Below, piece after piece: positions 47,498 through 56,827 of a stretch of 64,000 bases of DNA. The position numbers and the translations under genes are program-made. Under the pieces are notes generated by a model. The model was not told the origin of the DNA. It did no database searches and saw only the letters and a list, made by a program, of their open reading frames with translations. The DNA is taken from assembly GCF_010093385.1 (NCBI RefSeq), contig NZ_PDWV01000011.1, forward strand, positions 1 to 64,000, read 5' to 3'. Numbering within the stretch: the first letter of the stretch is position 1; each line of letters starts with the position of its first letter. This stretch comes from Pseudoxanthomonas mexicana (GTDB lineage: Bacteria; Pseudomonadota; Gammaproteobacteria; Xanthomonadales; Xanthomonadaceae).

Positions 47498-47833
47498 ATG
47501 AACCTTCCCCATATCCTACGGAAGCTCTTCTCATCGCCGATCTTATTCGTTGCTCTTGGCTATTTAGCAGCGATTGCCTCGCTGCTGGCGCAAGACGCGG
47601 TGCTTCGAGGTGACCTGATTCCCGGCAGCACATCCAGTGACCTATTGGCAGTCACTATTGTGCCCCTCACCTTCTTTGGGCCCGCGATCGGAGCTGGTCT
47701 TGGAGTTCGCAACGTCTTAATTCGCCGGAGACTTGGGGAGAGCGCTCTTGGGCTGCTGGCATCATCGCCCCTTCTACTCCTGTGGGCTCTAGCACTTGTT
47801 CGGTCGATTCGCTATGGCATGCTTGCCGCCTAA
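47498..47833 (+). CDS. Cassette gene: membrane protein
   Basis: 111 aa, three hydrophobic segments (about 12-32, 50-70, 83-103) and a basic VLIRRRL loop. Stop GCC TAA in attC16. No family recognised. Confidence 0.7.
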   Translation: MNLPHILRKLFSSPILFVALGYLAAIASLLAQDAVLRGDLIPGSTSSDLLAVTIVPLTFFGPAIGAGLGVRNVLIRRRLGESALGLLASSPLLLLWALALVRSIRYGMLAA

Positions 47834-47887
47834 CAATTCATTCAAGCCGAACCCGCTTCGCGGGTCGGCTTAATTCTGGTGTTAGGC
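47828..47887 (+). repeat. attC16
   Basis: 60 bp, GCCTAAC to GTTAGGC. Confidence 0.95.
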
Positions 47888-47890
47888 CGC

Positions 47891-48439
47891 ATGAATCCAT
47901 TGACCCCCGTAATCATTGCGTTGTATTGGGAGCAGCGTGCCGCATCTGTTGAAGAGGCCGCACAACAACTACTAGTAGCATTTCACGCTTTAGAGGATGC
48001 TGGCCTAGAGCGATGGTTCCAAAAAGCGCGCGCTCGTAGAGATGCAGAATCAACGGCTTTCACTCCTTCAGCTGACACAATTCTTGCACTGCTCAGAAAT
48101 GGAGTGAATCGCAGAGACATTGATCGCAGCATCATTGCAGAGCTTGGATTCTCAATGAGCCTATGGTCAGGCGGCCAAGATGAAGCTGCCTACAGTCTTT
48201 CCACTCATATTGGGTGCGTATTGCCGCATGTAGGCAACAACTTTATTGTGCAGCTTCCAGCAACAGGACCATTCGCGCTACAGACAGATCTAGAGAAGAC
48301 GAACTTACTATTTCATAGGCTCATTCAAGCACTTCGCCCAAAGCAAGGCATCGTTTGTGCTGCGGAAGAAATTGAATGGCATGACAATCTTCTGTCGCCA
48401 GACATCAGGTCGCTCGCTCGGTATACGCATGCGGCCTAA
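47891..48439 (+). CDS. Cassette gene: probable Imm52-family immunity protein
   Basis: 182 aa. IALYWEQRAASVEEAAQQLL, then GLERWFQKA, ALLRNGVNRRDIDRSIIAEL and GFSMSLWSGGQD follow the layout I associate with immunity protein 52 of polymorphic toxin systems. No toxin is encoded nearby, so it would be an orphan immunity protein against a rival's toxin. Start 3 nt after attC16, stop GCC TAA in attC17. Family assignment from memory of the pattern only. Confidence 0.6.
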   Translation: MNPLTPVIIALYWEQRAASVEEAAQQLLVAFHALEDAGLERWFQKARARRDAESTAFTPSADTILALLRNGVNRRDIDRSIIAELGFSMSLWSGGQDEAAYSLSTHIGCVLPHVGNNFIVQLPATGPFALQTDLEKTNLLFHRLIQALRPKQGIVCAAEEIEWHDNLLSPDIRSLARYTHAA

Positions 48440-48493
48440 CAATTCATTCAAGCCGAACCCGCTTCGCGGGTCGGCTTAATTCTGGTGTTAGGC
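48434..48493 (+). repeat. attC17
   Basis: 60 bp, GCCTAAC to GTTAGGC. Confidence 0.95.
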
Positions 48494-48497
48494 CCCA

Positions 48498-48848
48498 ATG
48501 GATGCTTCCAAGCTAGTCGCAGAGGAACTCGCCAAAGATCTACTTGGCTCCCATCTGGATAGATATAGAAAGATTCTTTCTAAGTACGACCCGGACAAAG
48601 CCGCGCCGGTCTTTGGGGCAGCTATTCGCGCTTTTCAGCACCTCGCACCCCAAGACCAAGCCGCAATAGCTGCATTTCTCGGAGTTGTCATCACTGACAC
48701 AGCCTCCATAATCTTGGGGGTGATCGATGGATCGACTGGGGTGGACAACCTGGCTGGCGAGTTTCAGCTTTCCTATGAAGGCTCCTTGGTTTCCGGCAGC
48801 CTGCAAGATCATTTTTTAGCGGCCTCAGAGACTCGCTTTGGGGCCTAA
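48498..48848 (+). CDS. Cassette gene: soluble hypothetical protein
   Basis: 116 aa, acidic, no signal peptide. Helical N-terminal half, then ILGVIDGSTGVDNLAGEFQL with a C-terminal GSLQDHFLAASE helix. Could be another immunity-type protein by size and charge, but no family is recognised. Stop GCC TAA in attC18. Confidence 0.68.
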   Translation: MDASKLVAEELAKDLLGSHLDRYRKILSKYDPDKAAPVFGAAIRAFQHLAPQDQAAIAAFLGVVITDTASIILGVIDGSTGVDNLAGEFQLSYEGSLVSGSLQDHFLAASETRFGA

Positions 48849-48902
48849 CAATTCATTCAAGCCGAACCCGCTTCGCGGGTCGGCTTAATTCTGGTGTTAG
48901 GC
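48843..48902 (+). repeat. attC18
   Basis: 60 bp, GCCTAAC to GTTAGGC. Confidence 0.95.
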
Positions 48903-48905
48903 CCC

Positions 48906-49222
48906 ATGACAAAGCTCAGCCACGAGATTGAAAAGATCGCACCGTATCGGGTTCCGAGTTCATCGGAGTGGACTTTGCTCCTGACGACCCAGCGCGGCCA
49001 TTCTGGGTGTGGTCCGGTGTTGGTTACCACACGCACGCTGCGCGCATCTCTGCTGGTGAGCTTCTAGGCGATTGGCCCGAGCACTATGGCTTGGTTAAGA
49101 CATGGCTTGGGCCAGTTCTCAGCCGCTTGGCTAGCGGTGCCCCGCTCGATCCCGCAGACGTACTATTGGCATACTCTGCTTATCACGGTAAAGAGGCTCC
49201 GGTTGCTAGTACTGGGGCCTAA
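48906..49222 (+). pseudogene. Cassette gene with probable frameshift
   Basis: The expected start ATG 48906 lies 3 nt after attC18 and encodes MTKLSHEIEKIAPYRVPSS before that frame becomes unlike its downstream partner and stops near 49067. A second frame, open from about 48935, continues as SEFIGVDFAPDDPARPFWVW and runs to GCC TAA in attC19. Joining them gives a plausible ~105-aa protein, so an indel near 48950-48968 is likely. Alternatively a GTG at 48968 starts an intact 84-aa protein. Confidence 0.55.
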
Positions 49223-49276
49223 CAATTCATTCAAGCCGAACCCGCTTCGCGGGTCGGCTTAACTCAGGTGTTAGGC
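49217..49276 (+). repeat. attC19
   Basis: 60 bp, GCCTAAC to GTTAGGC. Confidence 0.95.
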
Positions 49277-49280
49277 GGCT

Positions 49281-49559
49281 ATGGAGAGTAGCGACGAGGC
49301 TAGTCTGAGAGACATTGCTGATAGGCTCTTGGCAAACGACTTCCATGCCTATATCAGACATGATGGCGCCACCCCTTTGCTCTTTGCGCTCGGTACCAAG
49401 AAGTCCCATTCCGTTGACTTCCGACGCATAGACAAGGCTTTAGTAATTGAGTACTGGTATGGACACCCGGACGATGATTTCATCTCAGAGCAGGTGGTAC
49501 CCACATTTGAGGCGGCCTTTGGTCCCATCAGCGCATGGCTTGCCCGGGACGCCGCCTAA
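49281..49559 (+). CDS. Cassette gene: small soluble protein
   Basis: 92 aa, acidic, alpha/beta: DIADRLLANDFHAYIRHDG, ALVIEYWYGHPDDDFISEQV (positions 49440-49499), C-terminal helix. No family recognised; size and charge resemble immunity or antitoxin-like proteins. Start 4 nt after attC19, stop GCC TAA in attC20. Confidence 0.7.
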   Translation: MESSDEASLRDIADRLLANDFHAYIRHDGATPLLFALGTKKSHSVDFRRIDKALVIEYWYGHPDDDFISEQVVPTFEAAFGPISAWLARDAA

Positions 49560-49613
49560 CAAATCATTCAAGCCGAACCCGCTTCGCGGGTCGGCTTAAT
49601 TCAGGTGTCAGGC
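49554..49613 (+). repeat. attC20 (mutated right core)
   Basis: 60 bp, GCCTAAC to GTCAGGC; the conserved GTT of the cleavage core is GTC and the spacer is AAATCATT. Probably a weak or dead site. Confidence 0.9.
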
Positions 49614-49616
49614 GAA

Positions 49617-50021
49617 ATGTCAAAGATAATCGCAGTAGTAGCGATGCTCCTTGCGTTCCTCACTGGCTGCGCCACAGATGCAACCGTGCGCACGCATGAC
49701 AGTGAATTGGCCGGCACCTACTACAGCGGTGACGGCCTTGGCCGCTTGGTATACATCACCCTTCGCCCCGATGGGACCTTTGCTAGCGACTGGCAGGGTT
49801 GCTTGGGTGTCTACGGAGAGGCGACAGGCTCTTGGCAACTGCAGGGCGATCAGATCATCTTCAGCCCTGCTGCCGAGCGTGACGCTCTCGCAGGCTACTT
49901 GCGTCGGGCTACAACCATTCGGCATGACGGGCGAATTGGCTTTGCCCGTACTCAGGACGTGGCGCACGACAAGATTCGCCAGGACCTGGTCTTCTTTAAA
50001 CAGGACGGCGGCGCTTACTAA
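49617..50021 (+). CDS. Cassette gene: putative lipoprotein (last cassette)
   Basis: 134 aa, lipobox LTGC (Cys about residue 18, MSKIIAVVAMLLAFLTGCA), then a lipocalin-like start ELAGTYYSGDGLGRLVYITL, and GSWQLQGDQIIFSP. Own TAA stop just before the decayed last attC. Probably one of the oldest cassettes. Confidence 0.75.
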   Translation: MSKIIAVVAMLLAFLTGCATDATVRTHDSELAGTYYSGDGLGRLVYITLRPDGTFASDWQGCLGVYGEATGSWQLQGDQIIFSPAAERDALAGYLRRATTIRHDGRIGFARTQDVAHDKIRQDLVFFKQDGGAY

Positions 50022-50025
50022 TGCC

Positions 50026-50081
50026 GCCTAGCACTTCTTTCAAGCCGAATCCGCTTCCCGGGCCGCTTAGCTCCGTTCGCG
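50026..50081 (+). repeat. Decayed terminal attC
   Basis: GCCTAGC, then TTCAAGCCGAATCCGCTTCC and GGGCCGCTTAGCTCCGTTCGC: recognisable left core and arms but mutated cores and a shortened right arm. Marks the distal end of the array. Confidence 0.75.
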
Positions 50082-50135
50082 CCGGGGTGAGTGCGGACGA
50101 CTGACGCATCGGACGGCTGACCAGCCTGCGTCCGC

Positions 50136-50843
50136 TCACACTGCGTCGGGCGCCAGCTCGCGCAACTTGCCCTCGTGCAGTTCGAGCACTCGGTCCAGCC
50201 GGCGTGCCAGGCGCCGGTCGTGGGTGACCAGCACCAGGCTGGTCTTCTGGGCGCGATTGAGCTCCAGCATCAGGTCGAACACCGTCGCCGCCGTCTTCTC
50301 GTCCAGGTTGCCGGTCGGTTCGTCGCCGAGCACGCAGGCAGGCTGGTTGACCAGGGCACGAGCGACCGCGGCGCGCTGCCTTTCACCGCCGGACAGCTCG
50401 CCGGGCTTGTGCTCGAGGCGGTGCCCCAGGCCCACGGATTCCAGCAATGCCTTCGCGCGTGCGGCGGCGTCGGCCGCACCGGTGCCGCCCAGCATCACCG
50501 GCATCATCACGTTCTCCAGCGCGGTGAACTCGGGCAGCAGGTGATGGAACTGGTAGACGAAGCCGAGCGACGTATTGCGAAGCTGCCCGCGCGCGGCGTC
50601 CGACAGCGACGACATCTTCTTGCCGGCCACGTAGACCTCGCCGGACGTGGGCGTGTCTAGGCCACCCAGCAGATGCAGCAGCGTGCTCTTGCCGGCACCC
50701 GAGGCACCGACGATGGCCACGGTCTCGCCGGGCTGCACGTTCAGTTCGAGGCCGTCGAACACGGGGGTGCGCAGCTTGCCTTCGGCGTAGGTCTTGCCCA
50801 GTGCTTCGGCGTGGATGACCGCGGAACGGATGGACTCATTCAT
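50136..50843 (-). CDS. lolD: Lipoprotein-releasing ABC transporter ATPase LolD
   Basis: 235 aa. Walker [10 protein letters not shown], signature LSGGERQR, Walker [14 protein letters not shown] and H-loop THDRRLA are complete. Works with the adjacent permease to extract outer-membrane lipoproteins from the inner membrane. Start overlaps the permease stop by 8 nt. Confidence 0.95.
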   Translation of the reverse strand: MNESIRSAVIHAEALGKTYAEGKLRTPVFDGLELNVQPGETVAIVGASGAGKSTLLHLLGGLDTPTSGEVYVAGKKMSSLSDAARGQLRNTSLGFVYQFHHLLPEFTALENVMMPVMLGGTGAADAAARAKALLESVGLGHRLEHKPGELSGGERQRAAVARALVNQPACVLGDEPTGNLDEKTAATVFDLMLELNRAQKTSLVLVTHDRRLARRLDRVLELHEGKLRELAPDAV

Positions 50844-52083
50844 AGCGCAGCGCCTCCGCGGGCTGTGTGCGGGCGGCGCGCCACGCGGGATACAACGTAG
50901 CCAGGAAGCTCATGGTCAGCGCGACCGTTGCGATCAGCACCACCTCGCCCGCATCCAGTTCGTAGGGCAGGCCCGTGATGTAGTAGACATCCGACGGCAG
51001 CAGGGTGACGTTGAACACCGCTTCGATGGCCGCGAGGATGTGCTCCAGATTGATCGTCAGCAGGATGCCACCGATCACGCCCAGTACGGTGCCCATCACG
51101 CCGATCAGCACGCCCTGCACCATGAAGACCTGCATCACGCCGCGCGGCGTCAGGCCCAGCGTGCGCAGGATGGCGATGTCGGCCTGCTTGTCGGTGACCA
51201 GCATGACCTGCGAGTTCACCAGCGAAAAGGCGCCCATCAGGATGATGAAGGACAGCAGGATGCCCATCACCGTCTTCTCCATTTTCAGCGAGTGGTAGAG
51301 GTTGGCGTTCTCGCTGGTCCAGTCGCTGATGCGGTACGGCCCCTGCAGCCGCAGCGCGAGATCCCGCGCCACGTCCCAGGACTGGTACATGTCGTGCAGC
51401 TTCAGGCGCACGCCGGTCACGCCCTCGCCCATCCGCAGCACGCGCTGCAGGTCGCCCATGTGCACGAGCGCCAGGTTGCGGTCCACATCGTTGTGACCGA
51501 CCGCGAAGATGCCGGTGACGGTGAAGCGTTTGATCCTTGGAGACACGGTGAATGCAGTGCTCTGCAATTCGCTCGTCGTCACCATAACGCTGTCGCCCAC
51601 ACCGACCCGCAGCCAGGCCGCCAGTTCCTGTCCCAGCAGGATGTGGAACTCGCCCGGCTTCAGCGAATCCAGCGTGCCCGCCTTCATCTTGTCGCCGATG
51701 ACGGAGACCTTGGGCTCCTCGCCCGGCAGGATGCCGGTGACCAGCGCGCCCTGCGGGTCGGCGTTGCCGGTCAGCATGGCCTGCACGTGGATGAAGGGGG
51801 CGGCCCCGGACACGCGGGGATCATCCATCGCGATCTTGGTGGCATGCGGCCAGTCCTGCATGGCCTCGCCCGCCCCCATCACGGTGGCGTGCGCGGTGGC
51901 CTGCAACAGGCGGTCGCGGATCTCGCGCTGGAAGCCGCTCATCACCGACAACGTGGTGATCAGGATCATCACGCCCAGCGCGATGCCGACGACCGAGGCC
52001 AGCGAGATGAAGGAGATGAAACCGTTGCGGCGCTTGGCGCGGAGATAGCGCAGGCCGATGGCGACGGGGATGGGCTTGAACAT
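50836..52083 (-). CDS. lolC: Lipoprotein-releasing system permease LolC/LolE
   Basis: 415 aa from ATG 52083 ([20 protein letters not shown]). Four membrane helices (about 22-45 and three after 270) with a periplasmic MacB-like domain between. The LolC/E motif [20 protein letters not shown] is present. Only one permease gene lies here, so it may form a homodimer (LolF-type) or pair with a homolog elsewhere; C versus E is not resolved. Confidence 0.92.
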   Translation of the reverse strand: MFKPIPVAIGLRYLRAKRRNGFISFISLASVVGIALGVMILITTLSVMSGFQREIRDRLLQATAHATVMGAGEAMQDWPHATKIAMDDPRVSGAAPFIHVQAMLTGNADPQGALVTGILPGEEPKVSVIGDKMKAGTLDSLKPGEFHILLGQELAAWLRVGVGDSVMVTTSELQSTAFTVSPRIKRFTVTGIFAVGHNDVDRNLALVHMGDLQRVLRMGEGVTGVRLKLHDMYQSWDVARDLALRLQGPYRISDWTSENANLYHSLKMEKTVMGILLSFIILMGAFSLVNSQVMLVTDKQADIAILRTLGLTPRGVMQVFMVQGVLIGVMGTVLGVIGGILLTINLEHILAAIEAVFNVTLLPSDVYYITGLPYELDAGEVVLIATVALTMSFLATLYPAWRAARTQPAEALRYE

Positions 52084-52087
52084 GCGC

Positions 52088-52543
52088 CTATGGTGCCCGA
52101 TCCCCCCGGTGCCGCCCAGCGTCCCCGGCGCCCGCAGCAAGCCGGAGTTCACGCCGCTGCTGTGCCGGCAGCGTATCGGGCCACCACGCGGCATGCTGCC
52201 AGCGCCGCCCTGCACCCTCGCGCCACCGCAGGAACGCCAGCGGGCCACGCCAGAGGACGTGCGCGTCCTGCATCGGCGTACCGTCGACGGTGGGCAGGCG
52301 GTCGTTTCCCGGAAACCAGAAGGCGCGCCGAGGCCTCCTCCCCTCGCTGCGTGCCTGCCATCCGCCCCAGGCCAGCGCCGCGACCGCGACAGGCCAGGCC
52401 CATGGACGGGGCATTTCGCTCGCCAGGACGGAGGCCGCACCCAGCGCCCCCAGCAGGATCAGCACCGCCTGCAGCAGGCGCGAGGGACGCCACTCAAGCC
52501 GGCAGTTGACGGATCCTTTCGACCAGCGCGGCGAGTTCCGCAT
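52088..52543 (-). CDS. YgfX/CptA-like membrane protein
   Basis: 151 aa with [20 protein letters not shown], two membrane helices and [10 protein letters not shown], the YgfX layout. YgfX (CptA) genes commonly follow sdhE; E. coli CptA was proposed to affect cytoskeletal proteins. The only in-frame ATG (52543) makes it overlap sdhE by 50 nt; the true start may be a non-ATG codon. Confidence 0.65.
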   Translation of the reverse strand: MRNSPRWSKGSVNCRLEWRPSRLLQAVLILLGALGAASVLASEMPRPWAWPVAVAALAWGGWQARSEGRRPRRAFWFPGNDRLPTVDGTPMQDAHVLWRGPLAFLRWREGAGRRWQHAAWWPDTLPAQQRRELRLAAGAGDAGRHRGDRAP

Positions 52544-52742
52544 CGGGACAGTGCTCGTAGCCCATGAACCAGCGCCAGAGCTTATCGTCCTCGCAATCGA
52601 GCAGGCGTAGGAAAACCACCCGTTGCGGTTCGGATTCGGTCGCCCAGCAGCGCGCCAGGTAACGGTCGAACAACTGGTCCAGTTCGCGCATGCCGCGCCG
52701 GCAGCGCCAGCGGATACGCTTGAGTTCGGGATCGTCGCTCAT
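52494..52742 (-). CDS. sdhE: FAD assembly factor SdhE (CptB/YgfY)
   Basis: 82 aa. [20 protein letters not shown] contains the RGxxE motif needed to flavinylate SdhA. C-terminal [20 protein letters not shown] matches. ATG 52742 overlaps the upstream MAPEG stop (ATGA). It lies in the sdh operon with its client. Confidence 0.93.
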   Translation of the reverse strand: MSDDPELKRIRWRCRRGMRELDQLFDRYLARCWATESEPQRVVFLRLLDCEDDKLWRWFMGYEHCPDAELAALVERIRQLPA

Positions 52743-53170
52743 GCCGCTGCCAGTGCGAAGGCCAGGCGCGCCCAGAAGGCGATCAGTACCAGTGTCGCCA
52801 GCGCATAGGCGACGAAGCGCGTCATGACGTGGTTGAAGGTGCAGTGGACCGCACTGTGCACGGCCCGCAACCCGACGAAGGCCCACGCGAGGGCAAGCGA
52901 GACCATGTCCGACATGCCGATGTGGGCCGCCAGCAGCACACCGGCGTAGAACAGCACCGGCAACTCGAACAGGTTGCGGAAGTTGTCCGACGCGCGGGTA
53001 TCGGACAGCAGGCGCACCGAATCGGCCGCACTCGCCAAGGCCTGCGCGTGGATGCGCTTGCGGGCCATCTCACCCAGGCGCAACTGGTACAGCCTGACCC
53101 ACACCAGGAAGGTCAGGCCAGCCATCGCCACCGCGGGCCAGAGGATCGCCGTGACAGGTGCGGCACCCAT
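52739..53170 (-). CDS. MAPEG family membrane protein
   Basis: 143 aa with four membrane helices and [18 protein letters not shown] ... [20 protein letters not shown], the MAPEG pattern (the family of membrane glutathione transferases and eicosanoid enzymes). Bacterial function undefined. Begins 4 nt after sdhB. Confidence 0.88.
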   Translation of the reverse strand: MGAAPVTAILWPAVAMAGLTFLVWVRLYQLRLGEMARKRIHAQALASAADSVRLLSDTRASDNFRNLFELPVLFYAGVLLAAHIGMSDMVSLALAWAFVGLRAVHSAVHCTFNHVMTRFVAYALATLVLIAFWARLAFALAAA

Positions 53171-53174
53171 GCGG

Positions 53175-53957
53175 TCAGGCGCGACGCGCCATCATCAGCT
53201 TCTTGATCTCGGCGATCGCCAGCGCCGGGTTCAGGCCCTTCGGACAGGTGCGGGCGCAGTTCATGATGGTGTGGCAGCGGTACAGCTTGAACGGATCTTC
53301 CAGATCGTCCAGGCGCGCACCCGTGTCCTCATCGCGCGAGTCGATGATCCAACGATAGGCCTGCAGCAGGATCGCCGGGCCGAGGTAACGCTCGCCGTTC
53401 CACCAATAGCTGGGGCAGCTGGTCGAGCAGCAGGCGCACAGGATGCACTCGTACAGGCCGTCCAGCTTCTTGCGGTCTTCCGGCGACTGCAGGCGCTCGC
53501 GGTCCGGCGGTGCCGGGGTCTGCGTGCGGATCCACGGCTTGATCGAGGCGTACTGCGCGTAGAAGTGGGTCAGGTCCGGAACCAGGTCCTTCACCACGTC
53601 CATGTGCGGCAGCGGATAGATCGGCACTTCCGCCTTGGTGCAGTCGCCGATGGCCTTGGTGCAGGCCAGCGTGTTGGTGCCATCGATGTTCATGGCGCAC
53701 GAACCGCAGATGCCCTCGCGGCACGAACGGCGGAACGTCAGCGTGGGATCGATCTCGTTCTTGATCTTGATCAGCGCGTCCAGGACCATCGGGCCGCACT
53801 TGTCGAGGTCGATCTCGTAGGTGTCGGTGCGCGGATTGGCGCCGTCGTCCGGGTTCCAGCGGTACACCTTGAAGGTGCGCACGTTTTTGGCGCCCTTCGC
53901 GGGGAAGTGCTTGCCCTGGGTGATGCGCGAGTTCTTCGGGAGGGAAAATTCAGCCAT
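53175..53957 (-). CDS. sdhB: Succinate dehydrogenase iron-sulfur subunit
   Basis: 260 aa carrying three Fe-S centres: 2Fe-2S ligands in CREGICGSC plus a downstream Cys, 4Fe-4S in [11 protein letters not shown], 3Fe-4S in [14 protein letters not shown]. Transfers electrons from SdhA to quinone at the SdhCD anchor. 17 nt after sdhA. Confidence 0.97.
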   Translation of the reverse strand: MAEFSLPKNSRITQGKHFPAKGAKNVRTFKVYRWNPDDGANPRTDTYEIDLDKCGPMVLDALIKIKNEIDPTLTFRRSCREGICGSCAMNIDGTNTLACTKAIGDCTKAEVPIYPLPHMDVVKDLVPDLTHFYAQYASIKPWIRTQTPAPPDRERLQSPEDRKKLDGLYECILCACCSTSCPSYWWNGERYLGPAILLQAYRWIIDSRDEDTGARLDDLEDPFKLYRCHTIMNCARTCPKGLNPALAIAEIKKLMMARRA

Positions 53958-53974
53958 GTGTCGGGTCTCCCGGC

Positions 53975-55765
53975 TCAGTAAACGCGCGGCTTGGGCGGCA
54001 CCACATCCACGTCCTTGCTGAGCGTGTACATGTGCACGGGGCGGGAATCGAAGCTGCAGGTGCCGTCGTCTGCGACATTGACCAGCGTGTGCTTCTGCCA
54101 GTTGACGTCGTCGCGCTCCGGGAAGTCCTCGTGCGCGTGCGCGCCGCGGCTCTCGTGGCGCTGTTCGGCCGAGTTGATCGTGGCCACGGCATTGAGCAAC
54201 AGGTTGTGCAACTCGTAGGTTTCGATCAGGTCCGAATTCCAGACCAGCGAACGGTCGCTGCCCTTCACGTCCTGGAAGCTGGAGAAGATGTCGGCCATCT
54301 TGTCGCAGCCTTCCTTCAGCGTCTTGCTGGTGCGGAACACGGCGGCGTCGGCCTGCATCGTGCGCTGCATGTTGTCGCGGATGACCGCCGTGGGCGTATC
54401 GCCGTTGGCGTTGCGCAGCTTGTCCAGGTGCGACAGCGCCTTGTCGCAGGCGTCGCCCGCCAGCGGCTTGTGCGACGAACCGCTCTTGATCGTCTCGGCG
54501 CAGCGGTTGGCCACCGCGCGACCGAACACCACCAAGTCCAGCAGCGAGTTCGAGCCCAGGCGGTTGGCGCCATGCACGGACACGCAGGCGGCTTCGCCGA
54601 TCGCGTACAGGCCCGGCACGACCGCGTCCGGGTTGTCGCCGACCTTGCGCACCACTTCACCGTGGTAATTGGTCGGGATGCCGCCCATGTTGTAGTGCAC
54701 GGTCGGGATGACCGGGATGGGCTGCTTGGTCACGTCCACGCCGGCAAAGATGTGGGCGCTCTCGGCGATGCCGGGCAGCTTCTCGTTGATGACTTCGGGG
54801 CCCAGGTGGGTCAGGTCGAGCAGGATGTGGTCCTTGTGCTCGCCCACGCCGCGGCCTTCGCGGATCTCGATGGTCATCGAACGGCTGACCACGTCGCGCG
54901 AGGCCAGGTCCTTGTAGTGCGGCGCATAGCGCTCCATGAAGCGCTCGCCGTTGCTGTTGCGCAGGATGCCGCCTTCGCCGCGCACGCCCTCGGTGATCAG
55001 GCAGCCCGCGCCGTAGATACCGGTCGGGTGGAACTGCACGAACTCCATGTCCTGCATCGGCAGGCCGGCGCGCATCACCATGCCGCCACCGTCGCCGGTG
55101 CAGGTATGGGCAGACGTCGCCGAGAAGTAGGCGCGGCCGTAGCCGCCGGTGGCCAGCACCACGCCGTGGGCGCGGAACAGGTGCAGCGTGCCGGTGGCCA
55201 TGTCCAGGGCGAGCACGCCGCGGCAGGCGCCCTCTTCGTCGAAGATCAGGTCCAGCGCGAAGTACTCGACCATGAAGCGCGCATCGTGCGCCAGCGACTG
55301 CTGGTACAGCGTGTGCAGCATGGCGTGGCCGGTACGGTCGGCCGCGGCGCAGGTACGCTGGGCCGGCGGGCCTTCACCGAACTTGGTGGTCATGCCGCCG
55401 AACGGACGCTGGTAGATCTTGCCGTCCTCGGTGCGGGAGAACGGCACGCCGTAGTGCTCCAGCTCAATGATGGCCGGGATGGCCTCGCGGCACATGTACT
55501 CGATGGCGTCCTGGGCGCCCAGCCAGTCCGAGCCCTTGATGGTGTCGTAGAAGTGGTAGCGCCAGTCGTCCTCGCCCATGTTGCCCAGCGCGGCGGAGAT
55601 GCCGCCCTGCGCCGCCACGGTGTGCGAGCGGGTCGGGAAGACCTTGGTCAGGCATACGGTCTGCAGGCCCTTGGCGGCCAGGCCGAAGGTCGCGCGCAGG
55701 CCGGCGCCGCCGGCGCCCACCACGACCATGTCGTACTTGTGTTCGGTGATCTTGTAAGCGGACAT
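53975..55765 (-). CDS. sdhA: Succinate dehydrogenase flavoprotein subunit
   Basis: 596 aa. FAD fold [17 protein letters not shown]; covalent FAD His in [10 protein letters not shown]; substrate site HPTGIYGAG and [22 protein letters not shown] 55765 is the family start; the longer frame runs into sdhD. Catalyses succinate to fumarate. Confidence 0.97.
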   Translation of the reverse strand: MSAYKITEHKYDMVVVGAGGAGLRATFGLAAKGLQTVCLTKVFPTRSHTVAAQGGISAALGNMGEDDWRYHFYDTIKGSDWLGAQDAIEYMCREAIPAIIELEHYGVPFSRTEDGKIYQRPFGGMTTKFGEGPPAQRTCAAADRTGHAMLHTLYQQSLAHDARFMVEYFALDLIFDEEGACRGVLALDMATGTLHLFRAHGVVLATGGYGRAYFSATSAHTCTGDGGGMVMRAGLPMQDMEFVQFHPTGIYGAGCLITEGVRGEGGILRNSNGERFMERYAPHYKDLASRDVVSRSMTIEIREGRGVGEHKDHILLDLTHLGPEVINEKLPGIAESAHIFAGVDVTKQPIPVIPTVHYNMGGIPTNYHGEVVRKVGDNPDAVVPGLYAIGEAACVSVHGANRLGSNSLLDLVVFGRAVANRCAETIKSGSSHKPLAGDACDKALSHLDKLRNANGDTPTAVIRDNMQRTMQADAAVFRTSKTLKEGCDKMADIFSSFQDVKGSDRSLVWNSDLIETYELHNLLLNAVATINSAEQRHESRGAHAHEDFPERDDVNWQKHTLVNVADDGTCSFDSRPVHMYTLSKDVDVVPPKPRVY

Positions 55766-55770
55766 GTGGC

Positions 55771-56154
55771 TCAGTTCCCCAGCGCGATGCGGGCCACGGC
55801 GAAGACGCTCACGATGGCGCCCAGCACGGCGATGAATTTGACGGTGGTCTGCACCGCGAGGGCGAGCAGCGAGTTGTGCACGTAGTCTTCCAGTACGACC
55901 TGCAGGCCGAGCTGGGCGTGCCAGAACATGGCGACCAGGAAGCCGACCAGCAGCATGGCGTTCCAGGGCTGGGCGATGGCCGCCGTGGCGGTGACGTAGT
56001 CGGCGCCGGACAGGCTCAGCACGAACACCAGGAACCAGATGGTCAGCGCGACCAGCGCGGGGGCGGTCAGGCGCTGGTGGACGAAATGTTCGGTACCGGT
56101 CTTCGCCGAGCCGAGGCCGCGCGCGGTCTTGATGGGGGTACGGAAGTCGCTCAT
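55771..56154 (-). CDS. sdhD: Succinate dehydrogenase membrane anchor subunit
   Basis: 127 aa, three membrane helices. Heme-ligand region [18 protein letters not shown]. Start overlaps the sdhC stop (ATGA); 5 nt before sdhA. Confidence 0.93.
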   Translation of the reverse strand: MSDFRTPIKTARGLGSAKTGTEHFVHQRLTAPALVALTIWFLVFVLSLSGADYVTATAAIAQPWNAMLLVGFLVAMFWHAQLGLQVVLEDYVHNSLLALAVQTTVKFIAVLGAIVSVFAVARIALGN

Positions 56155-56543
56155 GCGCCACCTCCCAGCAGCACGTAGCCCCACACCAGGGCGGTGATGA
56201 CCAGGCTGCCGATCACCGACAGCCAGCTGTTGCGCACGAACGTGGCGATGCGGTAGCCGATGGCGAAGTCCTGCACGATGTGGCGGATGCCGTTGCACAG
56301 GTGGTAGGCGAAGGCCCAGGTCCAGCCGAACAGGAACAACTGGCCGTACCAGGCGCCCGCATGTCCGGTGAAGCAGTTCCAGGCATCCGGGCCGATCATC
56401 AGCCCCACCAGCCCCGCCGTGATCAGCAGGGCGCCCGCGGCCAGGACGATGCCGGTGGCGCGATGCAGGATGGAGGTCACCATCTGGATCTGCCAACGGT
56501 AGACCTGCAGATGGGGGGAAAGCGGACGTTGTGGAGTCGCCAT
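56151..56543 (-). CDS. sdhC: Succinate dehydrogenase cytochrome b556 subunit
   Basis: 130 aa, three membrane helices. [31 protein letters not shown] and the heme-ligand His in [14 protein letters not shown] mark SdhC. ATG 56543 gives the normal length; the upstream continuation is rejected. Confidence 0.94.
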   Translation of the reverse strand: MATPQRPLSPHLQVYRWQIQMVTSILHRATGIVLAAGALLITAGLVGLMIGPDAWNCFTGHAGAWYGQLFLFGWTWAFAYHLCNGIRHIVQDFAIGYRIATFVRNSWLSVIGSLVITALVWGYVLLGGGA

Positions 56544-56602
56544 GCGTTGCGCTCGTTGTCTCGGCTGGGCGGTCAGGACCGCGTTGGCTTTACGCGCACT
56601 GC

Positions 56603-56788
56603 TCAGAAATCGATGCAGCGCCCGTTCTTTTCCCAATCCCCGTAACGCGTGGGCTCGGGCCCGTCGCGGCCGCCGATCTCCTTCTGCACGGCCGTGTCTG
56701 CTGCCCCTTCGCCCGGTGTCGGCGGTGAGGTATCGGACGGCTGTGTTCCGGGATCGGGGTCGGGAGTCGGGGGTGTTTGACCTATCAT
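56603..56788 (-). CDS. DUF1674 / succinate dehydrogenase assembly factor 4 homolog
   Basis: 61 aa. The invariant C-terminal block GGRDGPEPTRYGDWEKNGRC of DUF1674 (SDHAF4/Sdh8 in eukaryotes, which protects free flavinylated SdhA) is present; the N-terminus is Pro/Thr-rich and disordered. Directly upstream of sdhC on the same strand, as expected for an SDH assembly factor. Confidence 0.85.
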   Translation of the reverse strand: MIGQTPPTPDPDPGTQPSDTSPPTPGEGAADTAVQKEIGGRDGPEPTRYGDWEKNGRCIDF

Positions 56789-56827
56789 GGTGGTCTCGCA
56801 ACGCACAAAATTTTAATCCTCGCCCCC

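Larger units (their letters stand above)
40227..50081. mobile_element. Chromosomal integron with ~21 cassettes
   Basis: intI on the - strand, a candidate attI core at 41395-41401, then about 21 cassettes, all on the + strand, separated by 20 attC sites plus one decayed terminal site. Nineteen of the 20 good attC sites are 60-69 bp and nearly identical; the first is a 116-bp unrelated one. Cassettes are short (one small gene each) and visibly richer in A+T than the surrounding core genes. The array ends 55 bp before the lolD stop. Confidence 0.95.

Noticed and set aside
41638..49613. CRISPR array, because of ~60-bp near-identical repeats
   Set aside because: Intervals are 230-600 bp and uneven, each holds its own gene, and the repeats carry RYYYAAC/GTTRRRY cores next to an integron integrase: they are attC sites. 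No cas genes.
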